A stretch of DNA of 38,804 bases from an uncultured Acidobacteriota bacterium (GTDB lineage: Bacteria; Acidobacteriota; Terriglobia; Terriglobales; Acidobacteriaceae): the NCBI GenBank assembly GCA_903832295.1, contig CAILAZ010000237.1, positions 1 to 38,804 on the forward strand. The letters are read 5' to 3'. The notes under the pieces were generated by a model that saw nothing but the letters and a program-made list of their open reading frames with translations, did no database searches and was not told the DNA's origin. Positions 37,801 through 38,804 of the stretch are shown here, piece after piece; within the stretch, counting starts at the first letter, position 1; each line of letters opens with the position of its first letter. A program made the position numbers and the translations under genes.

Positions 37801-38804
37801 GCCCCATGTACGCGGTGAACGTATTTGGATAGAGTGTGCCGCCCGATGCTGTGGTCACGGAGGAGGCGTAAGACCCCACACTGCTGGTTGGGCAGGCAGT
37901 TGTATTGCAAGCTGTTAGGCCAACCTTGATGGTGGCTCCCGACCCTGCTGTCCCAGAGGCTAAATGCACCAGCGCAGCTCCTGTAGTAGTTAGACCGTAT
38001 CCTCCATCCGTAATTGAGCACCCACTCACGACACCGCTGGAGGCAGTACAACTCAGCGTGGCAGCGTGTGGGGCCACTCCGGTATCGCCGCCTGCCTGAT
38101 GCTGGCTTGTGAATGAGCCAATTAGGTAGGTATTGCCCTGCGTCAAGGCAACTCCCGGCGCTCCTGTCGAGGCTGCGTACTGCATCCAGTTGTTGAGCGC
38201 GATTGTGTCGTCATGCACCCCGTCGCCCCATGCGCCAAAGTCCTCCGGGCGGATTTGAGGCTGGAGAGCAGTCACACCTAGCGAAGCGTTGATATTCGCA
38301 ACCGGAGTCGCTGGAGTAGGAGGGGCCGCCACCGAAATGGTGATTGGGCATCCGTTGTTCCCGTTGAATACAGGATTCACATTCTGGAAACCGCTCGATG
38401 AGGAAAGCGTGTAGCTGGTTACGCTGCTTCCGGTTAGCACCGCCGTTATAGTACCCACGATTCCAGTGGTTGTGTTGGATACAGTAACAGTTGGTGCGGA
38501 GGTGTATCCATTCCCAGTGCTGTAGGGGAGGATGCTAAGTGTACCGCTCGTATTTACCAAACAAGTCGCTGTTGCCGGAAGGGATGCATACTGAGAAGAT
38601 GGGGAGCTTGAATACGAAACACCACCGATGAAGGGGGCGAGAAAGGAGCCGGGAGAGGTAACAACCTGCGATGATCCGCTGCCGGTCACCGTCCATCCAG
38701 CCAAAGTCCCGGCCGACGCCTGCGTCGTTCCATCCGGAAAGGTCACACCCGCTCCCTGCGCCACAATCCCGCCGCCGGCCGTCAGCACGCCCGGATACAC
38801 CGGA
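34862..38804 (-). CDS. Tailspike / receptor-binding protein, main part
   Basis: Residues 135-1446 of the tailspike; residues 1-134 are encoded at 142-539. DFGAWGDGVHDDTIALNNW at about 321-339 is the hallmark start of pectate-lyase-like right-handed beta-helix tailspikes that bind or cut surface polysaccharide. Further beta-helix-like stretches follow (VKNAFIAFAPSAYNIFDRIT, TIHDVVYYENTAQTTG). Several GYTSAPTVT repeats (about 233, and again in the C-terminal third) and a jelly-roll-like segment with TFTPTIGNYYIVSFVTSG follow. Many Cys are present. DNA from 34862 to about 38640 is distinctly less GC-rich than the N-terminal coding part, suggesting swap-in of a foreign receptor-binding module. 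Catalytic residues were not identified. Confidence 0.8.
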   Translation of the reverse strand, partial: PVYPGVLTAGGGIVAQGAGVTFPDGTTQASAGTLAGWTVTGSGSSQVVTSPGSFLAPFIGGVSYSSSPSSQYASLPATATCLVNTSGTLSILPYSTGNGYTSAPTVTVSNTTTGIVGTITAVLTGSSVTSYTLSSSSGFQNVNPVFNGNNGCPITISVAAPPTPATPVANINASLGVTALQPQIRPEDFGAWGDGVHDDTIALNNWMQYAASTGAPGVALTQGNTYLIGSFTSQHQAGGDTGVAPHAATLSCTASSGVVSGCSITDGGYGLTTTGAALVHLASGTAGSGATIKVGLTACNTTACPTSSVGSYASSVTTASGGTLYPNTFTAYMGPVCDGTPCAQLAPSWSYVGDSLQVPSNLKIDGNGATLLSGYSGSAVSASSYTTSYPYGVMAQMGTGSSIFNVTVKNAFIAFAPSAYNIFDRITFSGVGCAFQAANSQYNTYSNITTPNTYNYCGWFLGGQSVDRSPTYGLTASSIANGADLADATTIHDVVYYENTAQTTGTAFTARRQAFDCWFDMNIVHLEDSGVTNSDACYVPTGFVNALGNRQRVTDDDAAALSPIDRQWRGAFGMGISATAVYGRPMSYILIKNVKFKGNTNYDLNTNSNIGLLLDNVADEQAGLCECPAGGCPTTLPSSGAASWGATGICANPYEPLNVQRPSPILIGASSASESGTDSITNVDGTNAACTVSQPWSQATSTSATNFSPVPQGLGAEYCVNQTQNASPIPFGSRQATVFFAGSIANYNSANADSADAMWQGISYNGSSPRSDYWRMGVRNGALYTAPHSLYDAQILEISASLNGTAPTAGSAYFKAPGLVADPAPAQGGNVTALTLATAGSGYAPASQIGCSMTPAPMELPGTSLGSNLISSGDTWSVGASWTGSTWPFTHSAGSTAAITDTTFTPTIGNYYIVSFVTSGLTDGSGTLTVTMGGGTQTVASRNGTTYQLRFFATSTAQLTFTPTSGFIGTVGTMTVNSLASTLLYQATCSASSNMAGQISSVILAYPALGYTSAPTVTIASPTSGTTATATAAVNGLKDPGGNITSYNPIGHDVLSATYLPTSGTIAAFSSTTITGVTCVGALTGSYSSGDAVNVIAPGGAWSTVPTLQVTAWVTASNTCSMHLYNPTATSITYADGPWIFEPKGLGAGGLPIYTPVSSSAVVTTDSTSQAPGSPSMGGTGQDDHTATGVGQWLAGVYTPSTALANGTTATTQSVSDNTTKVATDAFVRAQLPLTGTTGTITGTALTATCDSGTASVTGAVVGAPVVVSSTTGADVGGAFNVRGSVTATGTVTVYVCGTGTPASLAYNVRVIQ
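38664..38804. repeat. Terminal direct repeat, right copy (141 bp)
   Basis: Identical to 1-141; the two should be merged on circularisation. Confidence 0.95.

Overview
The window is a complete or near-complete genome of a tailed phage. Bases 1-141 are repeated exactly at 38664-38804, so the contig closes on itself into a unit of 38,663 bp. DNA is GC-rich with strong G/C preference at third codon positions. Head genes are of the P22 type: PBSX-like large terminase, P22-like portal, scaffold, P22-like coat, gp4-like and gp10-like head-closure proteins, then ejection-type proteins. This points to a short-tailed (podovirus) particle. The host is not shown directly; four signal peptides ending in A-x-A before Gln, and the GC content, would fit a soil Gram-negative such as an acidobacterium, but that is inference.

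Layout: almost everything is on the minus strand, so genes are read from high to low coordinate. From the circle junction: a 1446-residue tailspike (start at 539, running through the junction to 34862), a small secreted Fn3-like protein, a one-span membrane protein, and a scar of gene fragments (Pro-rich ORF, ribbon-helix-helix ORF, C-terminus of a tyrosine recombinase). Next comes a tRNA-Met-like element with an intrinsic terminator. An early operon follows (33128 to 23950): a Cys-rich protein, a ParB-like protein, several small zinc-motif proteins, a Myb/SANT-type DNA-binding protein, a MazG-like pyrophosphohydrolase and a winged-helix replication-type protein. A 318-bp non-coding control region with iteron-like repeats and a long hairpin separates this from the late genes (23631 to 1391): membrane/lipoprotein-like protein, terminases, portal, an Acb2/Tad1-hairpin protein, scaffold, coat, head-closure proteins, tail fibre, ACP, GNAT and three ejection-type proteins. 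Three small plus-strand genes (595-1384) sit between the two ends of the minus-strand transcription.

The most unusual content: (1) a 59-residue acyl-carrier-protein-like gene and a GNAT acyltransferase gene, joined by ATGA stop/start overlaps to the tail fibre before them and the ejection protein after them, suggesting a virion-linked acylation module; (2) four proteins, three in structural clusters, with classical Sec signal peptides and several cysteines; (3) a likely anti-CBASS/anti-Thoeris type nucleotide sponge between portal and scaffold; (4) a recombinase C-terminus next to a tRNA-like element, suggesting descent from an integrating phage; (5) a 457-bp insertion between 33-bp direct repeats; (6) GC-rich hairpins without U-tracts punctuating the operons. 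No complete integrase, DNA polymerase, helicase or endolysin was recognised. All functional calls rest on reading motifs and gene order; no database search was possible.
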